Assembly (NCBI RefSeq): GCF_008932295.1
Contig: NZ_WBWA01000002.1
Coordinates: 186,001 to 250,000, forward strand
Length of the DNA stretch: 64,000 bases
DNA from: Brucella tritici
Lineage (GTDB): Bacteria > Pseudomonadota > Alphaproteobacteria > Rhizobiales > Rhizobiaceae
Direction of reading: 5' to 3'
The position numbers and the translations under genes are program-made. How positions within the stretch are numbered: position 1 is the first letter of the stretch; every line of letters begins with the position of its first letter. Of the stretch, positions 17,550-25,741 are shown one piece after another. The notes beneath the pieces were generated by a model. It searched no databases, was not told where the DNA came from, and saw nothing but the letters and a program-made list of their open reading frames with translations.

Positions 17550-17630
17550 CGCCTTCGGGTAGACCAAATTGCCTGCGGGCAGACCAAATCGCCTTCGGGC
17601 AGGCCAAAATTGCCTTCGGGCAGGGAAGAC
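17550..17630 (+). repeat. Tandem array of four 20-21-base hairpin units between atpI and atpB
   Basis: Four units begin at about 17550, 17570, 17590 and 17611. Each holds a small hairpin of the form GCC-loop-GGC. In units 1, 3 and 4 the loop is TTCG, which in RNA makes the very stable C(UUCG)G tetraloop; unit 2 has TGCG. The units are joined by AGACCAAAT or AGGCCAAAAT spacers. A further hairpin (GGGCC TTCT GGCCC, 17526-17539) precedes them. The array lies in the mRNA leader just before atpB, whose GTG start is 13 bases downstream. Confidence 0.85.
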
Positions 17631-17643
17631 AGACGAGGTTAAG

Positions 17644-18393
17644 GTGGCGAACGATCCGATCCATCAGTTCCAGGTTTCCCGGTGGATTCCCATCGATGTA
17701 GGCGGTGTGGACCTGTCATTCACGAATGTTTCGGCCTTCATGGTCGCAACCGTCGTGGTCGCTTCGGGCTTCCTTTATCTGACGTCTTCGGGCCGCGGCC
17801 TGATCCCGACCCGTCTTCAGTCGGTGTCGGAAATGGCTTACGAATTCGTGGCCACCAGCCTGCGGGATTCGGCAGGGTCGAAGGGCATGAAGTTCTTCCC
17901 CTTCGTCTTCTCGCTGTTCATGTTCGTTCTGGTTGCAAACTTCCTCGGTCTTTTCCCGTATTTCTATACGGTTACGAGCCAGATCATCGTGACCTTTGCC
18001 CTTGCCATTCTGGTTATCGGTACGGTTATCGTCTACGGTTTCTTCAAGCACGGCTTCGGCTTCCTCAAGCTGTTTGTGCCGAGCGGCGTTCCGGGCATCA
18101 TCGTGCCGCTGGTTGTCGCCATTGAAATCATCTCGTTCCTGTCGCGTCCGATCAGCCTCTCTGTTCGTCTTTTTGCGAACATGCTTGCCGGTCACATCAC
18201 GCTCAAGGTTTTTGCGGGCTTCGTCGTTTCGCTGGCTGCACTTGGCCCGATCGGCATCGGCGGCGCTGTGCTGCCACTGATCATGACGGTCGCAATCACC
18301 GCACTGGAATTCCTCGTAGCCTTCCTGCAGGCCTACGTGTTTACCGTTCTCACCTGCATGTACATCAACGACGCAGTACATCCGGGACACTGA
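17644..18393 (+). CDS. atpB: ATP synthase F0 subunit a
   Basis: The 249-residue membrane protein starts [14 protein letters not shown] and has the subunit a pattern of five to six spans, including [17 protein letters not shown] with the essential arginine of the proton half-channel, and a C-terminal [21 protein letters not shown]. It forms the proton path against the c-ring. GTG 17644 is chosen as the start because it matches the family N-terminus and has GAGGTTAAG just before it; the open frame extending to 17569 would include the repeat array. It is followed by atpE after 67 bases. Confidence 0.95.
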   Translation: MANDPIHQFQVSRWIPIDVGGVDLSFTNVSAFMVATVVVASGFLYLTSSGRGLIPTRLQSVSEMAYEFVATSLRDSAGSKGMKFFPFVFSLFMFVLVANFLGLFPYFYTVTSQIIVTFALAILVIGTVIVYGFFKHGFGFLKLFVPSGVPGIIVPLVVAIEIISFLSRPISLSVRLFANMLAGHITLKVFAGFVVSLAALGPIGIGGAVLPLIMTVAITALEFLVAFLQAYVFTVLTCMYINDAVHPGH

Positions 18394-18460
18394 GTTCAAG
18401 CCGGCGGGCGACCGCCAGAACTGAAATCCGCGCTTATATTCAATCCAGAAGGAGCTTAAC

Positions 18461-18688
18461 ATGGAAGCGGAAGCAGCAAAGTACATCGGCGCCGGTCTCG
18501 CCTGTTTCGGTATGGCCGGTACGGCTCTGGGCCTCGGCAATATCTTTGGCCAATACCTCTCCGGCGCTCTGCGCAACCCGTCCGCTGCTGACAGCCAGTT
18601 CGGCCGTCTGGTGTTCGGTTTCGCCGTTACGGAAGCTCTGGGCATCTTCTCGCTGCTCATCGCGCTTCTGCTCCTCTTCGCCGTCTAA
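18461..18688 (+). CDS. atpE: ATP synthase F0 subunit c
   Basis: A 75-residue hairpin of two hydrophobic helices with the polar loop RNPSAAD near residues 38-44 and the proton-carrying glutamate E58 (VTEALGIF). Multiple copies form the rotating c-ring. The AGAAGGAG site before the start is strong, which fits the need for more copies of subunit c than of the other F0 subunits. 171 bases separate it from the b' gene, with no hairpin that I can see. Confidence 0.96.
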   Translation: MEAEAAKYIGAGLACFGMAGTALGLGNIFGQYLSGALRNPSAADSQFGRLVFGFAVTEALGIFSLLIALLLLFAV

Positions 18689-18859
18689 TCAACGGTCGCA
18701 AGAAACGGGCTGGCCGCGAAGCAGCTTTGGGAATATGGCCTTTCTGGTCGTATTCCGTCGAAAGATGCAGACGCGGCTGGCCTTTGCATATGTCGTCTGA
18801 GTAAGGCATGATCCTTCTCCACCTGGATCAGATCGTGCTGGATTAAAGGGGAAATCTGG

Positions 18860-19477
18860 ATGTTCGTGTCCACGGCGTTTGCCCAAACCGCCACCGAATC
18901 GCAACCGGCACCTGCTGCTGGCGAGCACGGCGCAGCTGATGCTGTGCACACCGAAACCGGGGTCGCTCACGATGCCGGACACGGCAGCGGCGTATTCCCG
19001 CCGTTTGATTCCACCCACTATGCATCGCAGATCCTCTGGCTCGCGATCACCTTCGGTCTTTTCTATCTGTTCATGTCGCGCGTGGTTCTGCCGCGCATCG
19101 GTGGCGTGATCGAAACCCGTCGCGACCGTATCGCTCAGGATCTCGAGCAGGCAGCCCGCCTCAAGCAGGATGCCGACAACGCTATTGCTGCCTATGAGCA
19201 GGAACTGACCCAGGCCCGCACCAAGGCTGCTTCGATTGCCGAAGCCGCCCGTGAAAAGGGCAAGGGCGAAGCCGACGCAGAACGTGCTGCGGCTGAAGCT
19301 GCACTTGAAGGCAAGCTCAAGGAAGCCGAAGAACGTATCGCCGCGATCAAGACCAAGGCCATGAGCGACGTCGGCAACATTGCCGAGGAAACCACGGCAG
19401 AGATCGTCGAACAGCTTCTGGGCACCAAGGCCGACAAGGCTTCGGTAACAGCAGCCGTCAAGGCTTCGAACGCCTGA
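18860..19477 (+). CDS. atpF1: ATP synthase F0 subunit b' (AtpF1/AtpG type)
   Basis: The 205-residue protein has a long N-terminal extension rich in Gly, Ala and His, one membrane span (residues ~55-75, [19 protein letters not shown]), and a long charged coiled-coil that forms half of the peripheral stalk. Two b-type subunits, b' and b, are normal in alphaproteobacteria. The start matches the family N-terminus MFVSTAFAQ. Two residues near the end of the coil appear shortened relative to classical Brucella, as I recall. The gene is followed by atpF after ten bases. Confidence 0.93.
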   Translation: MFVSTAFAQTATESQPAPAAGEHGAADAVHTETGVAHDAGHGSGVFPPFDSTHYASQILWLAITFGLFYLFMSRVVLPRIGGVIETRRDRIAQDLEQAARLKQDADNAIAAYEQELTQARTKAASIAEAAREKGKGEADAERAAAEAALEGKLKEAEERIAAIKTKAMSDVGNIAEETTAEIVEQLLGTKADKASVTAAVKASNA

Positions 19478-19487
19478 GGAGAGGACA

Positions 19488-19967
19488 ATGGACGCTACAT
19501 TCTGGGCACTGATTGGCCTCATTATCTTCCTGGCAATCCTGGCTTACCTGAAGGTTCCGGGCATGGTCGGTCGTTCGCTCGACGAACGCGCTGATCGCAT
19601 CAAGAACGAACTGGAAGAAGCCCGCACGCTTCGCGAGGAAGCCCAGCAGCTGCTGGCCGAATATCATCGCAAGCGCAAGGAAGCCGAAAAGGAAGCTGGC
19701 GATATCGTTGCTTCCGCCGAGCGTGAAGCCAAGGCGCTTCTCGAAGACGCCAAGCGCGCGACGGAAGAATATGTTGCACGCCGCAACAAGCTGGCCGAAC
19801 AGAAGATTGCAACGGCTGAAGTCGATGCCATCAACGCAGTTCGTGCTTCGGCAGTTGACCTCGCAGTCGCCGCAGCCGGCAAGATCGTTGCCGACAAGGT
19901 AGACACAAAGGTCGCAGGCAACCTGTTCAAGGATGCTCTGTCGCAGGTCAAGTCGAACCTGAACTAA
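19488..19967 (+). CDS. atpF2: ATP synthase F0 subunit b
   Basis: The 159-residue product has a short membrane anchor (FWALIGLIIFLAILAYLKV) and a long coiled-coil (LDERADRIKNELEEARTLRE and onward) typical of the stator subunit b. It pairs with b' to hold the F1 head still while the c-ring turns. AGGAGAGG precedes the start. It is the last gene of the F0 operon, which in this window has no delta, alpha, gamma, beta or epsilon gene, as usual in alphaproteobacteria. Confidence 0.94.
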   Translation: MDATFWALIGLIIFLAILAYLKVPGMVGRSLDERADRIKNELEEARTLREEAQQLLAEYHRKRKEAEKEAGDIVASAEREAKALLEDAKRATEEYVARRNKLAEQKIATAEVDAINAVRASAVDLAVAAAGKIVADKVDTKVAGNLFKDALSQVKSNLN

Positions 19968-19990
19968 TCCCGACTCATATAGTTTCAGAG

Positions 19991-20021
19991 AAACGCCGCC
20001 TCAAAAGGGCGGCGTTTTTTG
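19991..20021 (+). terminator. Rho-independent terminator of the atp F0 operon
   Basis: The stem AAACGCCGCC (19991-20000) pairs with GGCGGCGTTT and is followed by a T tract. It closes the five-gene F0 transcript and faces the end of the Nudix gene. Confidence 0.9.
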
Positions 20022-20059
20022 TTGGCTTGGGTCGAGAAATCGATTTCAATGCAGTCCGA

Positions 20060-20483
20060 TCAGAGGCTGGCAGCCATGCCGTCCAGTCTGTCAAACAACG
20101 GTCGATGTTCCTCCAAAGCAAGATCGTCCAGTGCGCAAGCTTCCGCTGGCCTAAACCATCGCAGTTCCGTGTGTTCCCGGTCGCGAATGGTGGGGGTGGC
20201 CGTCCCAGGCGGTGACAGTAAAGAGGTGGAATGACGTGACCGGATTTGCGACCTCTATGGTGGTAAGGAACAAGAATAACCGGATTGTTAACCCGAGTTC
20301 CTCGTGGATTTCCCGTTGGAGTGCGCTTTCAAAGCTCTCGCCCGCTTCAACATGACCGCCCGGAAAACTCCACCGATCTGGATAGGCGCGACGATCCGGG
20401 CTGCGGCGCCCAAGAAGAATGCCCTTGGGCCCGACGAGAACCGCATTGACAATATCCGACGTGATGGCCCTCCGACGGTGCAA
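20060..20483 (-). pseudogene. Nudix hydrolase gene with a single-base frameshift
   Basis: From a TTG at 20483 the protein has a clear Nudix box of the form GX5EX7REUXEEXGU, beginning at GGHVEAGES. The reading frame then breaks after the WDGHP segment. A run of five C bases (complement, near 20190-20196) where four would keep the frame explains this; with the extra base removed the protein continues TIRDREHTELRWF and ends at a TGA at 20060-20062, about 140 residues in all. Such proteins cleave nucleoside diphosphate derivatives. It follows the Lrp gene by seven bases on the same strand. A homopolymer error in the assembly would look the same. Confidence 0.8.
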
Positions 20484-20490
20484 AGTGAGG

Positions 20491-20982
20491 TCAGTCCTTG
20501 AGGTCCGATAGATGTGTAAGCGGCAGCTCTCCTTGTGATTTGACCGTCTGGATGGCGAAGTTGCTGCGAATGTCGATCACGCCGGGAAGCCGTAACAGCG
20601 TGCCGGATAGAAAGCGTTCATAGGCAGCGAGATCAGCGACCACCACCTGCAAAAGAAAATCGGATTCTCCCGACACGAGGTGGCATGAAAAGACCTCCGG
20701 CAGATTCTGCACGGAGGTGCGAAATGCAGTCGCAGTTTCCTCGTGATGGCGCTCCACCCGGATGCCGACGAAAACAGTCAATCCAAGCCCGACCGCATTG
20801 CGGTCTAGTGCTGCATGATAACCTTGAATAGCACCTGCCTTTTCGAGCATCTTGACGCGCCGCAGGCATGGAGAGGGCGACAGGCCGACTTTCTCTGCCA
20901 GTTGTACATTGGAGAGCCGCGCATCTTCCTGAAGTGCGGTCAGTATCTTGCGGTCGATAGCGTCCAGTTTCAATTTTGGCAT
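20491..20982 (-). CDS. Lrp/AsnC-family transcriptional regulator
   Basis: The 163-residue protein starts MPKLKLDAIDRKILTALQED, has the Lrp helix-turn-helix (NVQLAEKVGLSPSPCLRRVK) in the first 60 residues, and the ligand-sensing RAM domain after residue 65. I start it at ATG 20982 on family grounds; the frame is open to 21120 but runs into a palindromic repeat. It diverges from a LysE-family exporter gene, a common arrangement in which the regulator controls export of an amino acid. The effector cannot be told from sequence. Confidence 0.85.
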   Translation of the reverse strand: MPKLKLDAIDRKILTALQEDARLSNVQLAEKVGLSPSPCLRRVKMLEKAGAIQGYHAALDRNAVGLGLTVFVGIRVERHHEETATAFRTSVQNLPEVFSCHLVSGESDFLLQVVVADLAAYERFLSGTLLRLPGVIDIRSNFAIQTVKSQGELPLTHLSDLKD

Positions 20983-21130
20983 GATCCGACAATCTAAGTT
21001 AGTATACTGGTAGAATATATCACAAATCGGAAACCTTGAGCCATAAATCGCAAGGACATGCGCATGCGTCTCCGCATAGTTTCGATACGCCACTGCTTCG
21101 CATAGCGGACAGGCTGGCACTTTCTTTTTC

Positions 21131-21219
21131 GCATTATCCTACGCATCGAAGCGGGAAATGAAATCAGTCCAGTGAACTGATTTCCTTGCGTAGACGCTTC
21201 GCACTTTTGCTGGAAATGC
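21131..21219. repeat. REP-like palindrome with nested 25-bp palindrome between lrp-type and lysE-type genes
   Basis: Outer ends GCATT (21131-21135) and AATGC (21215-21219) enclose arms CTACGCA (21139-21145) and TGCGTAG (21187-21193), and in the middle an imperfect 25-base palindrome at 21160-21184. The complement contains the REP core word CCAGCAAAAGTGCGAAGCG. The element occupies the divergent promoter space and its last bases lie 17 bases from the LysE start, so it must be part of that gene's 5' leader. Confidence 0.7.
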
Positions 21220-21236
21220 TCTGGTGGACGATATCG

Positions 21237-21854
21237 ATGGGTGAGATGTGGTTATATGCAGGCACATTGGCTGCTGCATTTCTTATTCCGGGACCGGATA
21301 TGCTTCTGCTACTCCAGACCGGCGCGGCTGAGGGCAGGGCGCATGCGCTTGCAGCGGCAGCAGGGCTTGCAATAGCGCGTGCCTGTCATGTGGCACTTGC
21401 CGCACTTGGTCTCGCTGCGCTCCTTCATGCCTTTCCTGTAGCGTTTCAGTTGGTCCGGATTATCGGCGCCTGCTATCTGGTCTGGCTTGCCATAGGCATT
21501 CTGCGCCACCCGTTGCCGACAGTGGATACAGTCGGCGGTGTTCGTGAGCGCCGATCCTATATGGCGTCGGCCCGGAAAGGTCTTCTCACCAATCTCCTCA
21601 ACCCGAAAGCGCTGCTTTTCTGTTCGGTTCTGCTGCCGCAGTTCGTTCATCCCGAAAATGGCAGTATTGCGCTCCAGTTTGCACTTCTGGGGGCGGTCAT
21701 GACCACGGTGGGATTGTCGTTCGATACGATCTACGCCTTTACTGGCTCGTCGCTCGGAAGCCTGTTCAAGCGTTATCCTGCCATACAGTCAGTCCAGCGC
21801 TGGGGTTTTGCAGCGCTGCTTTTCGGCTTCGCGGCCAAGTTGGCGGCTGTTTAA
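21237..21854 (+). CDS. LysE-family amino acid exporter
   Basis: This 205-residue protein has the six-span LysE/RhtB pattern and the motif AAFLIPGPDMLLLLQTGAAE near the N-terminus, and the mid-protein segment KGLLTNLLNPKALLFC. LysE proteins export amino acids such as lysine, threonine or homoserine lactones. ATG 21237 is my choice; ATG 21246 and an upstream open frame to 21186 are possible. The divergent Lrp-family gene probably controls it. Confidence 0.82.
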   Translation: MGEMWLYAGTLAAAFLIPGPDMLLLLQTGAAEGRAHALAAAAGLAIARACHVALAALGLAALLHAFPVAFQLVRIIGACYLVWLAIGILRHPLPTVDTVGGVRERRSYMASARKGLLTNLLNPKALLFCSVLLPQFVHPENGSIALQFALLGAVMTTVGLSFDTIYAFTGSSLGSLFKRYPAIQSVQRWGFAALLFGFAAKLAAV

Positions 21855-21953
21855 AGCATAATCCGACCGGAGTGAAACGAGGATCGGTAAGATTATGCTT
21901 GAAATATAATAGCTTAGAGCGCCGATCTGATCCAATCAAAACGAAACGCGCTC
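21854..21953. repeat. Palindromic intergenic repeat, composite copy D
   Basis: Hairpin 1 has 10-base arms AAGCATAATC (21854-21863) and GATTATGCTT (21891-21900). Hairpin 2 has arms GAGCGC (21917-21922) and GCGCTC (21948-21953). It joins the convergent ends of the LysE gene and rnhB, whose stop is at 21953-21955, so it may also act as a bidirectional transcription end. No long T tract is present. Confidence 0.75.
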
Positions 21954-22615
21954 TAAATGCTATAACGGCCTTTGATGGGCGCGAAAGTGTAGCGGTGGAT
22001 ACCGGGAACGGGGCCAGCCGCTTCGATTGCGGTGCGGTGCTTCACGGTCGCGTAACCCGCATGTATCTCCAACCCATAGGGTGGATGCGCCGCTCCGGCG
22101 CGGATCATCATCCGGTCGCGTGTTACCTTGGCGACGATGGAGGCAGCGGCGATGGAAACGGAGCGCTGATCGCCCTTGACCAGCGCCGAACCTGGGCAGG
22201 GAAGCCCCGGCGGAACATCACGTCCGTCGATCAGCGCGTGGCATGGCCTCAAGATCAGGCCGACAGAAGCGCGACGCATGGCTTCAAGCGCGGCCTTCCT
22301 GATGTCGCTTACGTCGATGCTGCGCGCGCTGAGGCTTGCCACCGAAATGGTGACGGCCTTTGTCAAAATGGTTTCGTAAAGCGCTTCACGCTTTGCAGCC
22401 GTGAGACGCTTGGAATCGTCCAGACCATCTGGAAGGTCATCGATATCAAGAACAACCGCAGCGGCAACCACAGGACCGGCCAAGGGCCCCCGTCCGGCTT
22501 CGTCGATGCCGACGATGTGTTTTAGTCCACACGAAAGCAGTCTTTTCTCTTCAGAAAAGTCAGGCGCGAGCGGGATATCAAAGAGGAGCGGAGAATCAGA
22601 AGCCGAGCGTTTCAT
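21953..22615 (-). CDS. rnhB: Ribonuclease HII
   Basis: The 220-residue product carries the RNase HII signature [19 protein letters not shown] with the acidic DE pair near residue 37, a third aspartate at LDDSKRLT, and a fourth in the ALIDGRD segment. The C-terminal [16 protein letters not shown] segment also fits the family. It removes ribonucleotides from DNA and RNA primers. It starts at ATG 22615 and is read away from the radical SAM gene upstream, with 190 bases in between. Convergent with the LysE gene. Confidence 0.94.
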   Translation of the reverse strand: MKRSASDSPLLFDIPLAPDFSEEKRLLSCGLKHIVGIDEAGRGPLAGPVVAAAVVLDIDDLPDGLDDSKRLTAAKREALYETILTKAVTISVASLSARSIDVSDIRKAALEAMRRASVGLILRPCHALIDGRDVPPGLPCPGSALVKGDQRSVSIAAASIVAKVTRDRMMIRAGAAHPPYGLEIHAGYATVKHRTAIEAAGPVPGIHRYTFAPIKGRYSI

Positions 22616-22805
22616 TTGGCGGCAATGCTCGCATTGCTTCCGATTCTCCGCAAGGGCCCTGCTCGAGGACGGTGGCGTGAAAGCAGGTAGCCCCTCCGTC
22701 TGAAGGACAAATCAGACGGAAACTGAATTGACGACTGATAGGGTATGCAGTTTGAAAAACGATCCCAGCCCAAGGTTAGGCTTGCCTTTTCGCTGGGCGT
22801 CTTTC

Positions 22806-23978
22806 CTAAAACAGCGAAAGCTGCTTGCCTCCTTTTTCGACTGGTTCGAACAGATCGGTGCGCAACTGCAGCCGTCGTGCATTGAAGCCGAGCTTGCGGG
22901 CGGTAATCTCGAAACGACGCCCGATCTGCCATGCATAGGGGCCAGTGCCGCGCATGCGCTTTCCCCATTCGGCGTCATAATCCTTGCCGTCGCGCATGGA
23001 GCGCACCAGCGACATGACATGACGATAGCGATCCGGGTAATTGCGCAGCAGCCAGTCCTTGAACAAAGGCGCTACTTCGAGCGGCAGACGCAGCAGAACA
23101 TAACCCGCTTCGCGCGCGCCCTGGGCATAGGCGGCATCCAGAATGCGCTCGATCTCGTGATCATTGATCCCCGGAATGACCGGCCCCATCATGACGGACG
23201 CTGGAACACCCGCATCGGCCAGCTTGCGGATGGCCTGAAGCCGCAGTGTCGGCGTCGAGGCGCGCGGCTCCATCGTGCGGGACAGATGGGCATCAAGCGT
23301 TGTGACCGACAAGGCGACCTTGGCCAGCCCTTTCTCGGCCATGCGGCTTAGAATATCAATGTCACGCACCACCAGGGCGGATTTCGTCACGATGCCGACC
23401 GGATGATTGGCGGCCTCCAGCACTTCGAGAATTTCACGCATGATGCGCCATTTCTTCTCGACCGGCTGATAGGGATCAGTGTTGGTGCCGATGGCGATGG
23501 TTTTCGGCTGATAATTGGGCTTGGCCAACTCGCGTTCCAGAAGGCGTGCGGCATCCGGTTTCGCGAACAGGCGGGATTCGAAATCGAGGCCGGCAGAAAG
23601 TCCCATGTAACTATGGGTCGGACGGGCAAAGCAATAGATACAGCCATGCTCGCAACCCCGATATGGATTGATCGAGCGGTCGAAATTGATGTCTGGTGAA
23701 TCGTTGCGGGTGATGATCGTGCGCGGCTTTTCGATCTGCACGTCGGTCTTGAACGGCGGCAGTTCCTCAAGCGTGGTCCAGCCATCATCGAATTCATGCC
23801 GCGTCGTCGGCTCAAAGCGTCCGGTCGGATTTATGCCCGCGCCACGCCCGCGCCTGCGAGCGTGATCGATGCGCAAGCCAGCCTCACCGATCATCGCATT
23901 GGCGTGATCCGCGCGCCCACTACCGAAGGCAGCCCTGTCGGCCTGCTTGATGATATCTGCTTGCTGGATCACTTCCAT
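22806..23978 (-). CDS. PA0069-family radical SAM protein
   Basis: A 390-residue protein with the radical-SAM cluster motif CEHGCIYC (CX3CX2C), YRGCEHG, and the family-specific NYQPKTIAIGTNTDPYQPVE and FARPTHSYMGL segments. These proteins bind a 4Fe-4S cluster and S-adenosylmethionine; the substrate of the PA0069 branch is not known to me. ATG 23978 has AGGGAGACGAAG before it and is preferred over a longer open frame to 24137. It is often near DNA repair genes in other genomes, but here its neighbours are rnhB and a glycosyltransferase. Confidence 0.85.
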   Translation of the reverse strand: MEVIQQADIIKQADRAAFGSGRADHANAMIGEAGLRIDHARRRGRGAGINPTGRFEPTTRHEFDDGWTTLEELPPFKTDVQIEKPRTIITRNDSPDINFDRSINPYRGCEHGCIYCFARPTHSYMGLSAGLDFESRLFAKPDAARLLERELAKPNYQPKTIAIGTNTDPYQPVEKKWRIMREILEVLEAANHPVGIVTKSALVVRDIDILSRMAEKGLAKVALSVTTLDAHLSRTMEPRASTPTLRLQAIRKLADAGVPASVMMGPVIPGINDHEIERILDAAYAQGAREAGYVLLRLPLEVAPLFKDWLLRNYPDRYRHVMSLVRSMRDGKDYDAEWGKRMRGTGPYAWQIGRRFEITARKLGFNARRLQLRTDLFEPVEKGGKQLSLF

Positions 23979-24184
23979 CTTCGTCTCCCTGAATGGAAAC
24001 ATCGAGCGTTGCGCAATCACGACGAAAACAAACCGGGGAACAGCATAAAACCGTTCTGTTGTGCGTGTCGTGCTGCCATGCGACTCTGTTCTGATGAATC
24101 TATTCCTATCGCAAGATTTAGAACAAAGCAAGAACATATGCGTGACAGCTTTCCGCTCACGTATTCTTGATATATGAAGCGCGC

Positions 24185-24691
24185 ATGTTGTCAGTCGTCA
24201 TCGAAACCCTCAATTCTGAAAAACCGCTGGCCCACACGCTTTCGGCTTTGGTGTCGGCCGTCGTGGAGGGTTTACTGCGCCGCGTTACGGTCATCGACCG
24301 GGGATCATCGGACGAAACCGCTCTCGTAGCGCTGGGTGCAGGCTGTGCCTTTTATGCCGAAATGGATATTGAGGCGGCGCTCGATGAAATTCGCACGCCA
24401 TGGGTGCTTTTGCTGAAGCCGGGCGCTATTCCGCAGGATGGGTGGGAGGAAGTCCTCCGTCGCCACATGGATCAGGATGGCGGTGTGGCGCGCTTTTCAC
24501 TGCCGGAAGACGGCGGCTTCGGTACGGTCCGTAAAATCTTCGGTCACAAGGCGACACTCGATGCGGGGCTTCTGGTTCGGTTGGACATTGTAAAACCGCT
24601 GCTGCTCGACGGCGTGGCGTTTGACCAGCTTCCCCAGCGCTTGCGACCAACCCGCCTCAGGCACTCCATTCTGCCGCCCGACGAAGACTAA
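24185..24691 (+). CDS. Small GT2-like (GT-A) glycosyltransferase
   Basis: The 168-residue product begins MLSVVIETLNSEKPLAHTLSALV and continues VTVIDRGSSDETALVA, which is the GT-A nucleotide-sugar half, with a late aspartate-rich LLLKPG segment in place of the DXD motif. Ordinary GT2 enzymes are at least 230 residues, so it is short and may be an accessory or non-catalytic version. The TTG at 24167 is a possible earlier start. A strong terminator follows directly. Confidence 0.65.
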   Translation: MLSVVIETLNSEKPLAHTLSALVSAVVEGLLRRVTVIDRGSSDETALVALGAGCAFYAEMDIEAALDEIRTPWVLLLKPGAIPQDGWEEVLRRHMDQDGGVARFSLPEDGGFGTVRKIFGHKATLDAGLLVRLDIVKPLLLDGVAFDQLPQRLRPTRLRHSILPPDED

Positions 24692-24699
24692 GAAAAGCA

Positions 24700-24730
24700 A
24701 AAAGGCGAAGCTGGAAGCTTCGCCTTTTTC
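24700..24730. terminator. Terminator between the glycosyltransferase and DUF680 genes
   Basis: The stem AAAAGGCGAAGCT (24700-24712) pairs with AGCTTCGCCTTTT (24716-24728), flanked by A residues on the left and T residues on the right, so it can work on both strands. It separates the convergent glycosyltransferase and DUF680 genes. Confidence 0.85.
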
Positions 24731-24764
24731 GTCAGACATGCCGACCCGATTAGTTCTGGCCGGA

Positions 24765-24998
24765 TTAGTTCTGGTAAGAGGAAGGCGAAGCATCGCCAAA
24801 GCGATGAGCCGAACCGTCCTGATAGACCGGAGCCTTGATCGAGGCAGGAGCTGTATAGTCGACCTTCTGGCTCTGCGTTGCAACCGGCGTACGGTCGTTT
24901 GCATAAAGATCGGCAGGTTCGCCAACATGTGGGTTTTCAGCGAAAGCAGCACCAGCGCTAAGGGCAACGGCAACGGCAGCAAGAGCAAACTTCTTCAT
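24765..24998 (-). CDS. DUF680 secreted protein, copy 1
   Basis: The 77-residue protein has a signal peptide (MKKFALAAVAVALSAGAAFA) followed by ENPHVGEPADLYANDRTP, then a VDYTAPASI segment and the C-terminal SAHRFGDASPSSYQN. This fits DUF680, a family of small periplasmic proteins of unknown role found in Rhizobiales. It is nearly identical to copy 2 (25196-25423), apart from small changes in the middle, which indicates recent duplication or gene conversion. ATG 24998 is chosen at the signal peptide. Confidence 0.8.
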   Translation of the reverse strand: MKKFALAAVAVALSAGAAFAENPHVGEPADLYANDRTPVATQSQKVDYTAPASIKAPVYQDGSAHRFGDASPSSYQN

Positions 24999-25025
24999 TT
25001 TCTTAATCCTTATGATCGCCCCTTC

Positions 25026-25074
25026 GGATGGCATAGAAGCCTTTCCGGGGCTCCCGGGTGGCACCATGCCATCC
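25026..25074. repeat. Inverted repeat between the two DUF680 genes
   Basis: Arms GGATGGCA (25026-25033) and TGCCATCC (25067-25074) are exact complements, with a G/C-rich interior that can fold further. It lies in the leader of copy 1 and downstream of copy 2. It could be a transcription attenuator or processing site; no T tract marks it as a simple terminator. Confidence 0.5.
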
Positions 25075-25178
25075 ATCGGGGAGATAACTGGGGGAAGCTG
25101 AATGATTGGGAGGAATATCCAGCTTGGGAATTTATCGGGGCGTCATCGGCTGGGAGGCTTTTTGACAACGCCCTGCGC

Positions 25179-25199
25179 CTAAGTTTTCAGAAAACTTAG
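25179..25199. repeat. Perfect 21-base palindrome covering the stop codon of DUF680 copy 2
   Basis: CTAAGTTTT and AAAACTTAG form a 9-base stem around the three-base loop CAG. The stop codon of copy 2 (25196-25198 on the minus strand) lies in one arm. No T tract follows on the minus strand. It may slow ribosomes or protect the 3' end, or it may be a relic of the duplication. Confidence 0.55.
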
Positions 25200-25423
25200 T
25201 TCTGGTAGCTCGAAGGCGATGCATCACCGAAGCGATGAGCCGAACCGTCCTGGAATGAGGACTGGCTGATCGAAGCGGGAGCCGTGTAGTCAACCTTCTG
25301 GGAAGCAACCGGGGTGCGGTCGTTTGCATAAAGATCGGCAGGTTCGCCAACGCGTGGGTTTTCAGCAAAAGCAGCACCGGCGCTAAGAGCGAGGGCAGCG
25401 GCAGCAAGAACAATCTTTTTCAT
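25196..25423 (-). CDS. DUF680 secreted protein, copy 2
   Basis: This 75-residue paralogue of copy 1 has a signal peptide (MKKIVLAAAALALSAGAAFA) and the same mature sequence pattern, including GEPADLYANDRTPVAS and the SAHRFGDASPSSYQN end. Compared with copy 1 it lacks two residues after PVA. Both genes are on the same strand, 197 bases apart, with separate leaders. The family's job is unknown; abundance and periplasmic location are the usual inferences. Confidence 0.8.
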   Translation of the reverse strand: MKKIVLAAAALALSAGAAFAENPRVGEPADLYANDRTPVASQKVDYTAPASISQSSFQDGSAHRFGDASPSSYQN

Positions 25424-25741
25424 TTTCCTATCTCCTTGGAAAGTGGAGCGGCGTTTTGTTCGTCGTTCCGATGCATCTCAAATGGGTGACAGTGAGAAAA
25501 AGTTCCAGTCACGAAAATGTTTTCTTAATCACACATTTGTGCGGCCTAATTTCTGAAGTATTGATGACTTATAAGAAATAAATGAATGTATTCAATATAT
25601 TGCATTATATATCAGCCTTCACGAAATTGTTGTACGAGGCCTTTTGTTCAAAAAGCGCGAACAGTCTGTCCCAATATATTGTCCAATGAGAGTGAACAAT
25701 GGGGCAGTTTTGTGGAGTTTTGGATGGGAGCCGTCGAGAAA
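25424..25741. other. 318-base A/T-rich intergenic region, no gene seen
   Basis: Unlike most of the window, this stretch is clearly A/T rich (for example TATTCAATATATTGCATTAT near 25590). It should hold the promoter of DUF680 copy 2 on the minus strand and the 3' end of ispE. Small open frames on the plus strand have no family support. I saw no tRNA or repeat in it. Confidence 0.5.

Noticed and set aside
17550..17630. CRISPR array candidate
   Set aside because: The repeats follow each other without unique spacers of 30-40 bases, and no cas genes are present. The same holds for 53981-54091.
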